Shown in pieces: positions 44,737 to 54,620 of a DNA stretch of 64,000 nucleotides. The position numbers and the translations under genes were made by a program. This stretch comes from Yoonia tamlensis (GTDB lineage: Bacteria; Pseudomonadota; Alphaproteobacteria; Rhodobacterales; Rhodobacteraceae), in assembly GCF_900115105.1 (NCBI RefSeq), contig NZ_FOYP01000001.1, positions 770,097 to 834,096 of the forward strand, written 5' to 3'. Each line of letters starts with the position of its first letter. Positions within the stretch are counted from its first letter, which is position 1. The notes under the pieces are model-generated. The model saw only the letters and a program-made list of their open reading frames with translations. It searched no databases and was not told the DNA's origin.

Positions 44737-45219
44737 TTACTGCCAGTCGGTTGGCAGTGTTTGATCGCTAAGAATGCCATCCAAAAAGAACAGGGAACTG
44801 CCGGATAATCGCGCGCCTAAATTGCCAAAATGTGCCCCGCCATCCGATTTGATAAGATCCCAATCGATGATCATGGAAGGGGCAATAGTCACGCGGCGAT
44901 TAAAGAACACGGGATAATCACGGTTGGTAGGGACGATTTGCGCGGTTACATTTCCGTCCTCGGATTTTGCAAAGCTGTTAACCAGATAGGGCGCAAGACA
45001 TGGCTCGGCACCGTCGCGTTTCACAGCGACAAGCAGGAATGCGCTCAGGTTTTGGTGCGCGTTGCCATCGGTGTCAAAGGCATTGCGCAAGACGACCTGC
45101 CAGCTTTCGGCCACCGCTTCGGTCTGTTCCGTGATGCCTGGCCTGCCTTCACACAGCAGCGGTTGTGCATTGGCGCTTGGGGCGGCAACGAGTGCCGCGC
45201 CAAGCAATGTCATGCGCAT
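44737..45219 (-). CDS. Secreted protein of unknown function
   Basis: A 160-residue protein with a signal peptide (MRMTLLGAALVAAPSANA) and a mature part containing SWQVVLRNAFDTDGNAHQNL, two Cys (LLCEGRP and PCLAPYL) and RVTIAPSMIIDWDLIKSDGG. No known domain was recognised. The start ATG at 45219 has AGG 9 bases upstream; an earlier TTG at 45237 overlaps the pyc end. It lies just after pyc and before the VOC gene on the same strand and may share their transcript. Confidence 0.7.
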   Translation of the reverse strand: MRMTLLGAALVAAPSANAQPLLCEGRPGITEQTEAVAESWQVVLRNAFDTDGNAHQNLSAFLLVAVKRDGAEPCLAPYLVNSFAKSEDGNVTAQIVPTNRDYPVFFNRRVTIAPSMIIDWDLIKSDGGAHFGNLGARLSGSSLFFLDGILSDQTLPTDWQ

Positions 45220-45229
45220 GATCGTACGC

Positions 45230-48200
45230 CTATTCAAACTCGACCAGCAAATCCTTGGCGTCGATCTGGCTGCCGGGTTGGACGTTGACCGCTTTGATCA
45301 CCGCGTCACGTTCGGCGTGGATCCCTGTTTCCATCTTCATGGCTTCGATGGTCAACAAAAGGTCGCCTTCTTTGACGGCCTTGCCGGCAATCGCTGCCAC
45401 GGTCGCCACAACGCCGGGCATTGGTGCTCCGATGTGGTTGGGATTGCCCAGTTCCGCCTTGGGGCGCGATACCTTGTCAGCCGCAGCGAGACGGTTCAGC
45501 ACACGGATCGCGCGGGGTTGGCCGTTGAGTTCAAAGAACACTTTGACTTCGCCGTCTTCGTTCATCTCGGATACAGCCTGCATCCGGATTTCAAGCGTCT
45601 TGCCGGGGTCGATTTCGGCTGCGATTTCTTCGCCCGGTTCCATGCCGTAAAAGAAAGTCCGTGTCGGCAATGTGCGCACGGGGCCATAAAGCTGATGACG
45701 TGTGGTGTAATCGGTGAACACCTTTGGATACATCAGGTAACCGTTCAGGTCTTCGTCGTCGATGATAACATCTTCGAATTGCTCTTGCAGCGCGGCTTTG
45801 GTCGCGGCCAGATCAACGGCTGGCAGCGATTTTCCAGGACGTTCCGTGATCGGCTTTTCACCTTTCAGCACTTTCTTCTGGATCGCTTTCGGCCAGCCGC
45901 CGGGCGGTTGCCCAAGGCTACCGCGCATCATGTCCACAACACTGTCGGGGAAAACCACATCGGTTTTGGGGTCTTCAACTTGTGCGCGGGTCAGGTTTTG
46001 GGAAACCATCATCAGGGCCATGTCGCCCACAACTTTGGACGATGGCGTCACTTTGACGATATCGCCAAACATCTGGTTCACATCCGCATAGGTCTGCGCA
46101 ACCTCGTGCCAGCGCTCTTCTAGCCCCAATGAACGTGCCTGTGCCTTGAGGTTGGTGAACTGGCCACCGGGCATTTCGTGCAGGTAAACTTCGGAGGCAG
46201 GGGCCTGAAGACCGGATTCAAACGCCGCGTAATGTTCGCGCACCTGTTCGAAGTAATTGCTGATTTCGCGGATTGCCTTGATATCAAGGCCTGTGTCGCG
46301 CGCGTCACCGCGCAGGGCTTCGACGATTGACCCCAAGGTCGGTTGCGATGTGTTCCCAGAGAACGAATCCATCGCAGCATCGACACAGTCCACACCCGCC
46401 GCAGAGGCCGCCAGAACGGTCGCGATTGATGCGCCGGAGGTGTCATGCGTGTGGAAATGAATCGGCAGGCCGACTTCTTCCTTGAGTGCGGTAATCAGGG
46501 TCTTGGCGGCGGCGGGTTTCATCAGCCCTGCCATGTCTTTAAGACCCAGCACATGTGCACCGGCAGCTTCCAGCTCGCGCGCCATGCCGATGTAATATTT
46601 CAGGTCGTATTTCGCACGTTCAGGGTCAAGCACATCACCTGTGTAACAGATCGTGCCTTCGATGACTTTGCCCGCCTTGCCAACGGCATCCATCGCAACG
46701 CGCATGTTTTCAACCCAGTTCAGGCTGTCAAACACGCGGAATACATCAACGCCGGATGTTGCGGCCTGCGCAACAAAGCTTTGCACCACATTGTCAGGAT
46801 AGTTGGTGTAACCCACGCCGTTGGACGCGCGTAAAAGCATCTGCGTCATGATGTTTGGCATGGCCGCACGGATATCACGCAGGCGCTGCCAAGGGCATTC
46901 TTGCAAGAACCGGTAGGCCACATCAAACGTCGCGCCACCCCAGCATTCCACACTGAACAGCTGGTTCATTTTGGTGGCATAGGCAGGGGCTGCGTTGATC
47001 ATGTCAATCGACCGCATCCGTGTGGCCAGCAATGACTGGTGACCGTCGCGCATGGTTGTGTCGGTGATCAGCAGTTGTTTCTGGTCGCGCATCCAGTCGG
47101 CAACGGCTTCGGGGCCGTAATCGTCAAGAATGTTGCGCGTGCCGGGGGTGACATCTGATGTGGGCTTGACCGGTGGTTTTGGCGGTTTCACATCCGCGGC
47201 AGGGCGCGCACGTCCGACGGTTTCTGGGTGCCCGTTCACGGTGATATCGGCGATATAGGTCAACAGCTTTGTCGCGCGGTCGCGGCGTTTGCTGAAGTTG
47301 AACAGATCCGGCGTCTGGTCAATGAATTTCGTGTGATATTCATTGTTCAGGAATGTCGGGTGTTTCAGCAGGTTTTCGACAAAGGCGATATTGGTCGATA
47401 CTCCGCGAATGCGGAATTCGCGCAACGCACGGTCCATCCGCGCAATCGCCATTTCTGGCGTGGGGGCGCGGGCAGTGACCTTGGTCAGCAGACTGTCGTA
47501 ATAGCGGGTGATTACAGCGCCCGAATAGGCGGTGCCACCATCAAGCCGGATACCCGGACCCGTGGCCGAACGGTACATCTGGATGCGGCCGTAATCAGGG
47601 ATAAAGTTGTTTTGCGGATCTTCGGTTGTGACGCGGCATTGCAGCGCGTGCCCATCCAGTTTGACGTCATATTGTGACGCGCAGCCTGTGGCCTCGACCA
47701 AAGATTTGCCTTCGGCGATCAGGATTTGCGCACGTACGATGTCGATCCCTGTGACTTCTTCTGTCACGGTGTGTTCGACCTGAACACGCGGGTTGACTTC
47801 GATGAAGTAGAATTCACCGTTGTCCATATCCATCAGGAATTCGACGGTGCCTGCGCATTCGTAATCCACATGTTGGCAGATTTTCTTGCCCAGATTGCAC
47901 AGCTGTTCGCGTTGCGTACCCGAAAGATAGGGGGCAGGGGCGCGTTCAACGACCTTTTGGTTGCGGCGCTGCACCGAACAGTCGCGTTCCCAAAGGTGGT
48001 AAATCTGGCCGTGGCTATCGCCCAAGATTTGCACTTCAACGTGGCGGGCCTTGATGATCATCTTTTCAAGATAACCTTCGCCGTTGCCAAAGGCGGCTTC
48101 GGCTTCTCGGCGGCCTTCGCGGACTTTTTCTTCCAGTTCGGATTCGTTCATGATCGGGCGCATACCGCGGCCACCGCCACCCCAAGACGCCTTGAGCATC

Positions 48201-48673
48201 AAAGGATAGCCCACTTCGGCGGCTTGTTTCTTGACCTTTTCCATATCATCGCCCAGCACTTCGGTGGCGGGGATAACCGGAACACCGGCCGCAATTGCAA
48301 CGTCACGCGCGCTGGCCTTATCGCCAAGCTGGCGCATCGTCGCGGCTTTGGGACCGATAAATGTGATGCCGTTTTTGGTGCAAGCATCCACAAAATCAGG
48401 GTTTTCCGACAAAAGCCCGTAACCGGGGTGGATCGCGTCAGCGCCTGACATTTTGGCAACGCGGATGATCTCGTCGATGGAAAGATAAGCGGCGACAGGG
48501 CCCATGCCCTCGCCGATGCGGTAGGCTTCGTCGGCTTTAAAGCGGTGTAGGCCAAGTTTGTCTTCTTCGGCATAGACGGCGACCGTCTTTTTGCCCATTT
48601 CATTTGCAGCCCGCATGATCCGGATCGCGATTTCACCGCGGTTTGCGATTAGAATTTTTTTAAACTCAGCCAT
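45230..48673 (-). CDS. pyc: Pyruvate carboxylase
   Basis: Biotin enzyme that carboxylates pyruvate to oxaloacetate. The 1147-residue single chain has a biotin carboxylase domain (about 1-460: KILIANRGEIAIRIMRAANE, KASWGGGGRGMR, EVNPRVQVEHTVTEE), a carboxyltransferase TIM barrel (about 530-830: TTMRDGHQSLLATRMRS, GLPIHFHTHDTSGA), the allosteric linker and a C-terminal biotin domain with Lys1113 in EAMKMETG. It is full length. It fits the anaplerotic route used by roseobacters. Confidence 0.97.
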   Translation of the reverse strand: MAEFKKILIANRGEIAIRIMRAANEMGKKTVAVYAEEDKLGLHRFKADEAYRIGEGMGPVAAYLSIDEIIRVAKMSGADAIHPGYGLLSENPDFVDACTKNGITFIGPKAATMRQLGDKASARDVAIAAGVPVIPATEVLGDDMEKVKKQAAEVGYPLMLKASWGGGGRGMRPIMNESELEEKVREGRREAEAAFGNGEGYLEKMIIKARHVEVQILGDSHGQIYHLWERDCSVQRRNQKVVERAPAPYLSGTQREQLCNLGKKICQHVDYECAGTVEFLMDMDNGEFYFIEVNPRVQVEHTVTEEVTGIDIVRAQILIAEGKSLVEATGCASQYDVKLDGHALQCRVTTEDPQNNFIPDYGRIQMYRSATGPGIRLDGGTAYSGAVITRYYDSLLTKVTARAPTPEMAIARMDRALREFRIRGVSTNIAFVENLLKHPTFLNNEYHTKFIDQTPDLFNFSKRRDRATKLLTYIADITVNGHPETVGRARPAADVKPPKPPVKPTSDVTPGTRNILDDYGPEAVADWMRDQKQLLITDTTMRDGHQSLLATRMRSIDMINAAPAYATKMNQLFSVECWGGATFDVAYRFLQECPWQRLRDIRAAMPNIMTQMLLRASNGVGYTNYPDNVVQSFVAQAATSGVDVFRVFDSLNWVENMRVAMDAVGKAGKVIEGTICYTGDVLDPERAKYDLKYYIGMARELEAAGAHVLGLKDMAGLMKPAAAKTLITALKEEVGLPIHFHTHDTSGASIATVLAASAAGVDCVDAAMDSFSGNTSQPTLGSIVEALRGDARDTGLDIKAIREISNYFEQVREHYAAFESGLQAPASEVYLHEMPGGQFTNLKAQARSLGLEERWHEVAQTYADVNQMFGDIVKVTPSSKVVGDMALMMVSQNLTRAQVEDPKTDVVFPDSVVDMMRGSLGQPPGGWPKAIQKKVLKGEKPITERPGKSLPAVDLAATKAALQEQFEDVIIDDEDLNGYLMYPKVFTDYTTRHQLYGPVRTLPTRTFFYGMEPGEEIAAEIDPGKTLEIRMQAVSEMNEDGEVKVFFELNGQPRAIRVLNRLAAADKVSRPKAELGNPNHIGAPMPGVVATVAAIAGKAVKEGDLLLTIEAMKMETGIHAERDAVIKAVNVQPGSQIDAKDLLVEFE

Positions 48674-48750
48674 TGCTCATCCCTTTGCAGTTGCAGCATT
48701 GTTGAATGCTGACGCAGAATTGTCCAGCCCACCCGACACGGACGCACGGG

Positions 48751-49881
48751 CTATAGCGCGGCTTGCCGTAGATCGGCAAGGTGGTGTGCGCCCAATTGTC
48801 CCATGTTGCTGATCATGTCTTGACGCAAGATGTCCACGACATGCGCAGCGCCCGCTTCGCCAAGTGCGGCCAACCCATAGTGAAATGCGCGCCCCAGCAT
48901 CACAAAGTCAGCGCCCAAAGAAATCGCGCGCAAGATATCAAGCCCGCCCTCAACGCCGCTATCAAAGATCAGCGGCAGCGTGGTCGCCGCACGAATAGCG
49001 GGCAACACGTCAATCGACGCGGCACAGCCGTCAAACTGGCGGCCCGCGTGATTGCTGACCCAGATCGCATCAACACCTTCGTCGCCAAGACGGGCGGCAT
49101 CATCGGGGTTGGTCACGCCTTTGACAATCAGCGGCCCGTCCCAATGGTCGCGCAGCCACGTCAGATAATCCCAATCGGGCGAGGTCCGCAAAAGATAGCC
49201 GATATGCTGGGTCGAGGGCAGGGCGGTTTTGATGTTCGAATAGCTTTCCATCAGGCGCAGCCGTGGCATACCCGTTTTGCGAATACCGTTCAGCCATGCG
49301 GGACATTGCGCCGCCTGCAGTGCAAGCCGCGGCGTCAGTTTGGGTGGATTGGTCATGCCGCCGCGTGTCTGGCGTTCGCGCCGCGAAGCAACAGGCACAT
49401 CAACGGTCAGCACAAGTGTATGAAATCCGGACGCTTTTGCGCGTTTCAGGATGTCTTTGCGAATGTCGGGGTCACGCGGCGGGTATAGCTGGAACCAGCC
49501 TTGGTCCCCCGCATGGGGGCCGACATCTTCGGGCAATTGGCTGGCAACGGTGGACAACGTATAGGGGATTTGCGCCGCCGCCGCTGTGCGCGCCAGCATC
49601 TGTTCCGCCCCTGGCCAGATCAGCCCCGACATGCCTACGGGGGCAATGCCGATGGGCAGCGGATAGGATTTTCCCAAAAATTCCGTACCCAGATCAGGGT
49701 CAAATTCCCCGTGTAAAATCGACGGTTTCAACAACACCTGATCCAGCGATGTGCGGTTGCGCCTTTGCGTCGCCTCATTCCCTGTCGCACTATCCAGATA
49801 TTCCCAGACAAAATGCGGAATGCGGGCGCGCGCACGGGCCTTAAGGTCGGAAATCGCGGGGTATTTGCTATGTAAATTCAT
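48751..49881 (-). CDS. FMN-dependent alpha-hydroxy-acid dehydrogenase (LldD-like)
   Basis: A 376-residue flavoprotein oxidising 2-hydroxy acids, probably lactate. Motifs: FVWEYLDSATGNEATQRRNR at the N-terminus, PIGIAPVGMSGLIWPGAE, LVLTVDVPVASRRERQTRGG, IVKGVTNPDDA with the FMN lysine, and VSNHAGRQFDG with catalytic His278, followed by FDSGVEGGLDILRAISLGAD. It lies upstream of pyc on the same strand; lactate to pyruvate to oxaloacetate would be a sensible route but is not proven. Confidence 0.9.
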   Translation of the reverse strand: MNLHSKYPAISDLKARARARIPHFVWEYLDSATGNEATQRRNRTSLDQVLLKPSILHGEFDPDLGTEFLGKSYPLPIGIAPVGMSGLIWPGAEQMLARTAAAAQIPYTLSTVASQLPEDVGPHAGDQGWFQLYPPRDPDIRKDILKRAKASGFHTLVLTVDVPVASRRERQTRGGMTNPPKLTPRLALQAAQCPAWLNGIRKTGMPRLRLMESYSNIKTALPSTQHIGYLLRTSPDWDYLTWLRDHWDGPLIVKGVTNPDDAARLGDEGVDAIWVSNHAGRQFDGCAASIDVLPAIRAATTLPLIFDSGVEGGLDILRAISLGADFVMLGRAFHYGLAALGEAGAAHVVDILRQDMISNMGQLGAHHLADLRQAAL

Positions 49882-49905
49882 CCGCGCAAAATAGCGCAGG
49901 ATTAT

Positions 49906-50316
49906 CTAACTTGAAAGCCGCGAAGTCCGAAGCTGATCGACGGGTTGAATGTGCTGCTGCGCACGTGCGTGATCGCGCGCGGTCTCGCGGCTCAGGATAT
50001 CGCCCGCCGCCAGATCCCCCAGCGCCGTGTCACTGCCCCGCGCAAATTCCGCATCCGCAATCAGCGACAGATACCGCCCGCAACAGACCCGCAAGAATGA
50101 CGTGAAATTGCCGATATCATGGCCCGCGTCCAGCGATTCAAAATAGAGGCGGGTTATTAATTGGTTGACGGTCATGGCGTCCCGATGCGCGATTTCATCC
50201 AAAATCGACCAGAAAAATTCCTCGATCCGGATGGAGGTCGCAACCCCGTCAATCCGTAGCGATTTCGTCCGGCTGATCCATTTTGCGCTATCCGCGCCGA
50301 TAAAAAGTTCACACAT
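49906..50316 (-). CDS. Ribbon-helix-helix domain protein (RHH_4 type)
   Basis: A 136-residue protein starting MCELFIGADSAKWISRTKSL, then RIDGVATSIRIEEFFWSILD and AMTVNQLITRLYFESLDAGH, NFTSFLRVCCGRYLSLIAD. This matches RHH_4 proteins, presumed DNA-binding dimers common in alphaproteobacteria. The C-terminal 45 residues are less conserved and Arg/Gln-rich. Its target is unknown. It follows the DJ-1/PfpI gene on the same strand by 18 bases. Confidence 0.82.
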   Translation of the reverse strand: MCELFIGADSAKWISRTKSLRIDGVATSIRIEEFFWSILDEIAHRDAMTVNQLITRLYFESLDAGHDIGNFTSFLRVCCGRYLSLIADAEFARGSDTALGDLAAGDILSRETARDHARAQQHIQPVDQLRTSRLSS

Positions 50317-50334
50317 CGGGGGCCTCGTCGGTTT

Positions 50335-50892
50335 TTACAGCAGCGCCATAAACTGTTGCAGCCATGCAGGGTGCGCGGGCCATGCGGGCGCTGTCACCAG
50401 ATTGCCATCGGTATGGGCTTCTGTCACCTCGATATCGGCAAATGTGCCGCCGGCTTGGCGTACTTCGGGGGCGCAGGCGGGGTAGGCCGAACAGGTGCGC
50501 CCGTTCAAAACGCCCGCCGCCGTCAGGATTTGCGCGCCGTGGCAAACCGCTGCCACAGGTTTATCCGCGTCAAAGAAATGGCGCACATGGGCCAGCACAT
50601 CATCATTCAGCCGCAGATATTCCGGCGCGCGCCCGCCCGGGATGATCAACGCGTCATAGCTCGTCACATCAATATCAGCGAATGTCGCATTCAGCGCAAA
50701 ATTATGTCCGCGTTTTTCGGTATAGGTCTGGTCGCCCTCAAAATCATGGATCGAGGTCGGCACCGTATCGCCCGCAACCTTATCAGGGCAGACCGCATCA
50801 ACGCTATGGCCGCAGGCCAGCAGGGTTTGAAACGGGACCATTGTTTCATAGTCTTCGGTGAAATCACCGGTGATCATCAGAACTTTTGCCAT
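50335..50892 (-). CDS. DJ-1/PfpI family protein
   Basis: A 185-residue protein of the DJ-1/PfpI superfamily: [40 protein letters not shown], and [18 protein letters not shown] with the nucleophile Cys in the elbow. These proteins act as glyoxalases, chaperone-like proteins or amidases; the specific role is unknown. GGAGG lies 5 bases before the chosen ATG; an adjacent ATG one codon upstream and one at 50904 are alternatives. Confidence 0.87.
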   Translation of the reverse strand: MAKVLMITGDFTEDYETMVPFQTLLACGHSVDAVCPDKVAGDTVPTSIHDFEGDQTYTEKRGHNFALNATFADIDVTSYDALIIPGGRAPEYLRLNDDVLAHVRHFFDADKPVAAVCHGAQILTAAGVLNGRTCSAYPACAPEVRQAGGTFADIEVTEAHTDGNLVTAPAWPAHPAWLQQFMALL

Positions 50893-51033
50893 CATATCCT
50901 CCATTAGTTGGCTGGTGGTGACGATAGCGCGCAGGACCTATGCGCGGGTGGTAAGCGGATACTACAAATAATTGACGGGAACATAATAAGAACAAGGCTT
51001 TTCCTGCGCGGCAATTACCGCTATGAAATTCCC

Positions 51034-53436
51034 ATGAATGATTTTTCCGAAGAAGACGCCTTTGAAGCCGCCGTCCCGCTTAGCCAACGGGCAATGGCAC
51101 GGCCCGCGATGCCTGATTTTGATCTATCAGGATTGAACGCAGCACAGCGCGAGGCGGTTGAGACAGTGAATGGTCCGGTTTTGATGCTGGCGGGCGCAGG
51201 CACCGGAAAAACCAAGGCGCTGACAACGCGGATTGCTTACCTATTGGCAAAGGGACACGCGCAGCCACATGAAATTCTTGCGGTGACCTTTACGAACAAA
51301 GCCGCGCGCGAGATGAAAAACCGGATCGGCGGTTTGATTGGTGATGCCCAAGAGGGCATGCGCTGGCTTGGCACATTTCATTCAGTTTGTGTCAAACAAC
51401 TGCGCCGCCATGCGGAACTGGTTGGGTTAAAATCCGGCTTTACGATTCTGGATACCGACGACCAAATCCGCCTGATGAAACAACTGATCGACGCCGCAGG
51501 GATTGACGCAAAACGCTGGCCGCCGCGCATGTTGTCGGGGATCATTGATGCGTGGAAAAACAAGGCATGGACACCTGACAAGGTGCCTGCAAGCGATAGT
51601 GCGGCCTTTGATAGCCAAGCCGTGCCGCTCTACATTGCCTATCAGCGCCGTTTGCTGGAACTGAATGCCGTCGATTTTGGCGATATTTTGTTGCATATGG
51701 TCACGATTTTTCAGACCCATCCGGATATTTTGCAGCAGTATCAACGCTGGTTCCGCTATATTCTGGTGGACGAATACCAAGATACCAACGTCGCGCAGTA
51801 CCTCTGGCTGCGCTTGCTCGCGCAGGGGCATAAAAACATCTGCTGCGTGGGCGATGATGACCAGTCGATCTATGGCTGGCGCGGCGCTGAGGTCGGCAAT
51901 ATCTTGCGGTTTGAATCTGATTTTCCGGGCGCGCATGTCGTGCGGCTCGAGGAAAACTACCGCTCGACCCCGCATATTCTGGCGGCGGCATCGGGTGTGA
52001 TCGCGGGGAATAGGGACCGTCTGGGTAAGACGCTGTTTACCGCGCGCGAGGATGGCGAAAAGGTCCGCCTGACCGGCTATTGGGACGGCGACGAAGAGGC
52101 GCGATCCATTGGCGATGATATCGAATCCATGCAGCGCGGCACGCGTGGGATGGACCCGATTGGTCTTGATAGCATGGCGATTCTCGTCCGCGCGTCCCAC
52201 CAAATGCGCGCGTTCGAGGATCGGTTTTTATCAATCGGCCTGCCTTACCGTGTGATCGGCGGCCCGCGATTTTATGAGCGGATGGAGATCCGCGACGCGA
52301 TGGCCTATTTCCGCCTTGCGGTCAGCCATGATGATGATCTGGCGTTTGAACGGGTGGTCAATACGCCCAAACGCGGGCTTGGTGAAAAGGCCGTGCAGAT
52401 GATCCAGCGCACCGCGCGCGACAATAATCTGTCCTTGGTCGAAGGCGCGCGGATTGTCTGCCAGAACCGGCTTCTGGGCGGTAAGGGGCTGAAAGAGCTG
52501 ACGAAATTTGTCGCCGACCTAGATCGTTGGCATGACGCAGTCTACCCTGACTCTACGCCGATGATCGACGATGATGCCGTTCTGGACGATGGGTTCGCGA
52601 CCCCAGTCACGACATATGACCACATCGCGCTGGCCGAGATGATTTTGGATGAAAGCGGCTATACCGGCTATTGGCAAAACGACAAAACGCCCGAAGCCCC
52701 CGGTCGGCTGGAGAACCTCAAAGAACTGGTGAAGGCGCTAGAGAATTTTGAAAACCTGCAAGGGTTTTTGGAACACGTCAGCCTGATCATGGAAAATGAG
52801 ACCGAGGAGCAGGGCGAGAAGGTCAGCATCATGACGCTGCACGCCGCCAAAGGGCTGGAATTTCCTGTGGTTTTCTTGCCCGGTTGGGAAGAAGGGTTGT
52901 TTCCGTCGCAGCGCTCGATGGATGAAAGCGGGCTTAAGGGGCTCGAGGAAGAACGCCGCCTTGCCTATGTGGGCATCACGCGCGCGGAAGAAATCTGCGC
53001 TATTTCTTTTGCGTCGAACCGGCGGGTTTACGGCCAATGGCAGTCGCAATTGCCTTCGCGCTTTGTTGATGAATTGCCGCCCGCGCATGTGGATGTGCTG
53101 ACGCCGTCGGGGCTAAGCAGCGGCGCGGGCATGGTGGCATCTGAATTGCACGACAGGGCGCATTCGGCAGATGTCTATAATTCGCCCGGCTGGAAACGGC
53201 TGCAATCGCGGGGCCAGACGCCCAATGCGCCGCGCGCACAAAGCATCACGATCAATGCGACAGCAGAATGCGCGTTTGTTGCAGGCGACCGCGTGTTTCA
53301 CCAAAAATTCGGCTATGGCAATGTTGACGGGATTGAGGGCGATAAGCTGTTGATTAGTTTTGACAAAGCAGGGATCAAACATGTTGTCGCGCGGTTTGTT
53401 GTCAGCGCGGATGCCGCTGATGATGTGCCGTTCTAG
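51034..53436 (+). CDS. uvrD: ATP-dependent DNA helicase UvrD/PcrA
   Basis: Superfamily 1A helicase for nucleotide excision and mismatch repair. The 800-residue chain has the Q motif LNAAQREAVE (34-43), Walker A AGAGTGKT (53-60), TFTNKAAREMKNR, YILVDEYQDTN (motif II), GDDDQSIYGWRGA (motif III), LEENYRSTPHIL, MTLHAAKGLEFPVVFLPGWE and YVGITRAEE. The C-terminal VFHQKFGYGNVDGIEGDKLL is the Tudor-like polymerase-binding region. The ATG at 51034 gives the normal N-terminus; a frame extension upstream is unrelated. Confidence 0.95.
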   Translation: MNDFSEEDAFEAAVPLSQRAMARPAMPDFDLSGLNAAQREAVETVNGPVLMLAGAGTGKTKALTTRIAYLLAKGHAQPHEILAVTFTNKAAREMKNRIGGLIGDAQEGMRWLGTFHSVCVKQLRRHAELVGLKSGFTILDTDDQIRLMKQLIDAAGIDAKRWPPRMLSGIIDAWKNKAWTPDKVPASDSAAFDSQAVPLYIAYQRRLLELNAVDFGDILLHMVTIFQTHPDILQQYQRWFRYILVDEYQDTNVAQYLWLRLLAQGHKNICCVGDDDQSIYGWRGAEVGNILRFESDFPGAHVVRLEENYRSTPHILAAASGVIAGNRDRLGKTLFTAREDGEKVRLTGYWDGDEEARSIGDDIESMQRGTRGMDPIGLDSMAILVRASHQMRAFEDRFLSIGLPYRVIGGPRFYERMEIRDAMAYFRLAVSHDDDLAFERVVNTPKRGLGEKAVQMIQRTARDNNLSLVEGARIVCQNRLLGGKGLKELTKFVADLDRWHDAVYPDSTPMIDDDAVLDDGFATPVTTYDHIALAEMILDESGYTGYWQNDKTPEAPGRLENLKELVKALENFENLQGFLEHVSLIMENETEEQGEKVSIMTLHAAKGLEFPVVFLPGWEEGLFPSQRSMDESGLKGLEEERRLAYVGITRAEEICAISFASNRRVYGQWQSQLPSRFVDELPPAHVDVLTPSGLSSGAGMVASELHDRAHSADVYNSPGWKRLQSRGQTPNAPRAQSITINATAECAFVAGDRVFHQKFGYGNVDGIEGDKLLISFDKAGIKHVVARFVVSADAADDVPF

Positions 53437-53443
53437 GTGCAGG

Positions 53444-53491
53444 GTTTTTCGCGAAAAACTGCCGCCAGATCCGTTTTCGCGAAAACGGATC
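53444..53491. repeat. Two palindromes centred on TTTTCGCGAAAA
   Basis: GTTTTTCGCGAAAAAC (53444-53459) and a 24-bp perfect palindrome (53468-53491, arms GATCCGTTTTCG) share the core TTTTCGCGAAAA, 24-28 bp apart, in the 59-bp gap between the convergent uvrD and lysE genes. No T run of terminator type follows beyond the arms. Confidence 0.8.
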
Positions 53492-53495
53492 GCTG

Positions 53496-54095
53496 TCAAT
53501 GTCGCAAAATCGGGTAGAGCGATGCGATCAACAGCAATGCCATTGTCACGTTGAACACCCGCAAGCGGCGCGCGCTGCCTAGCCAGCGCCTGACCTGTAC
53601 GCCGGACCATGCCCAAATCGAAACGGACGGCAGGTTTACCGCCGCAAACACAATTGCCACAATCAGCGCGCCGACAAACACCCCCCGGTCTTGCGGGGCG
53701 TAGGCGCTGATCGCGGTCACCGCCATCGACCAGGCTTTGGGGTTGACCCATTGAAATGCTGCCGCCTGCAAAAAGGTAAACGGCGACCCGCTCGCCTTGC
53801 TTTGGCCGGGCGGTGCTGCATTGGCGATTTTCCAAGCCAGCCAGAGCATATATCCAAGGCTTAACACCTTCAGGACAGTGTTGAGCACGGGAAACTGTTC
53901 AAATAGCTGCAACAGCACCAAGCCCATCACAACCACCATAAACGCATGCCCCAGCGATATCCCCAGCATATGGGGCAGCGTGCGCCGAAAACCATAGTTT
54001 GCGCCCGATGCCATGAGCATCAGGTTGTTGGGCCCCGGTGTGACCGAGGTCACAAAGGCAAAGGCGACCAGCGCCGTGAGTATTTCATATTCCAT
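53496..54095 (-). CDS. LysE-family amino-acid exporter
   Basis: A 199-residue membrane protein with six helices. The LysE/RhtB signature FVTSVTPGPNNLMLMASGAN is near residue 15, followed by GFRRTLPHMLGISLGHAFMV; the C-terminus has FQWVNPKAWSMAVTAISAY. It is divergent from an Lrp/AsnC regulator, a common exporter-regulator pair. The start MEYEILTALVAFAF begins with the first helix. Substrate unknown. Confidence 0.9.
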   Translation of the reverse strand: MEYEILTALVAFAFVTSVTPGPNNLMLMASGANYGFRRTLPHMLGISLGHAFMVVVMGLVLLQLFEQFPVLNTVLKVLSLGYMLWLAWKIANAAPPGQSKASGSPFTFLQAAAFQWVNPKAWSMAVTAISAYAPQDRGVFVGALIVAIVFAAVNLPSVSIWAWSGVQVRRWLGSARRLRVFNVTMALLLIASLYPILRH

Positions 54096-54128
54096 AGTGC
54101 AATAATGCGTGTAAAATGGCGCAATGAA

Positions 54129-54166
54129 ACGCCTTAATTGGCGTCTATTCTGGGATTGTTGCAACA
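54129..54166. promoter_or_regulatory. Candidate Lrp operators between lysE and its regulator
   Basis: ACGCC-TTAATT-GGCGT (54129-54144) and the perfect palindrome TGTTGCAACA (54157-54166), which ends two bases before the regulator ATG. Lrp proteins bind such A/T-centred dyads; the second would allow autorepression. Confidence 0.4.
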
Positions 54167-54167
54167 T

Positions 54168-54620
54168 ATGTCGGAAATTGACGAAATTGACCGCAAGATA
54201 TTGCGTGTCATATCGCAAGACGGGCGGATCAGTAATTTACATCTGGCGGATCAGGTTGGGCTGTCGCCTTCGGCCTGTTTGCGCCGTGTGCAAGAGTTGG
54301 AGCGAAGCAAGGTGATCCGCGGCTATCGCGCGCGGCTTGATCCGGCGCAAACGGGGCGGGCCTATGTGGTTTACGTGGCCGTTGGGCTTTCGGAACATAC
54401 AAAATCCGCGCAAGAAGGGTTTGAACGTGCAATGGCCCGTGCCCCGCAGGTCGCCGAATGCCACAATGTTGCGGGCGCGTTCGAATATATGCTGCGAGTC
54501 GAGGTCGCGGATCTGCCCGCCTACAAGGCATTTCACACTGATATTTTGGGAACTGTGCCGCATGTACGCGCGATTACAAGCTATATGGTGATGGGCACGT
54601 CAAAGGATTTGCGCGCCTAG
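54168..54620 (+). CDS. Lrp/AsnC family regulator paired with the LysE exporter
   Basis: A 150-residue regulator. The HTH covers about 1-60 (IDRKILRVISQDGRISNLHL, ADQVGLSPSACLRRVQELER), then the RAM domain (AECHNVAGAFEYMLRVEV). It probably senses an amino acid and controls the divergent lysE gene. The start ATG at 54168 lacks an obvious ribosome site because a palindrome abuts it. The stop overlaps the hemoglobin stop in a CTAG. Confidence 0.88.
   Translation: MSEIDEIDRKILRVISQDGRISNLHLADQVGLSPSACLRRVQELERSKVIRGYRARLDPAQTGRAYVVYVAVGLSEHTKSAQEGFERAMARAPQVAECHNVAGAFEYMLRVEVADLPAYKAFHTDILGTVPHVRAITSYMVMGTSKDLRA

Noticed and set aside
45062..46123. Plus-strand open frames within pyc
   Set aside because: The pyc frame is full length with all motifs; the antisense frames show no family features.
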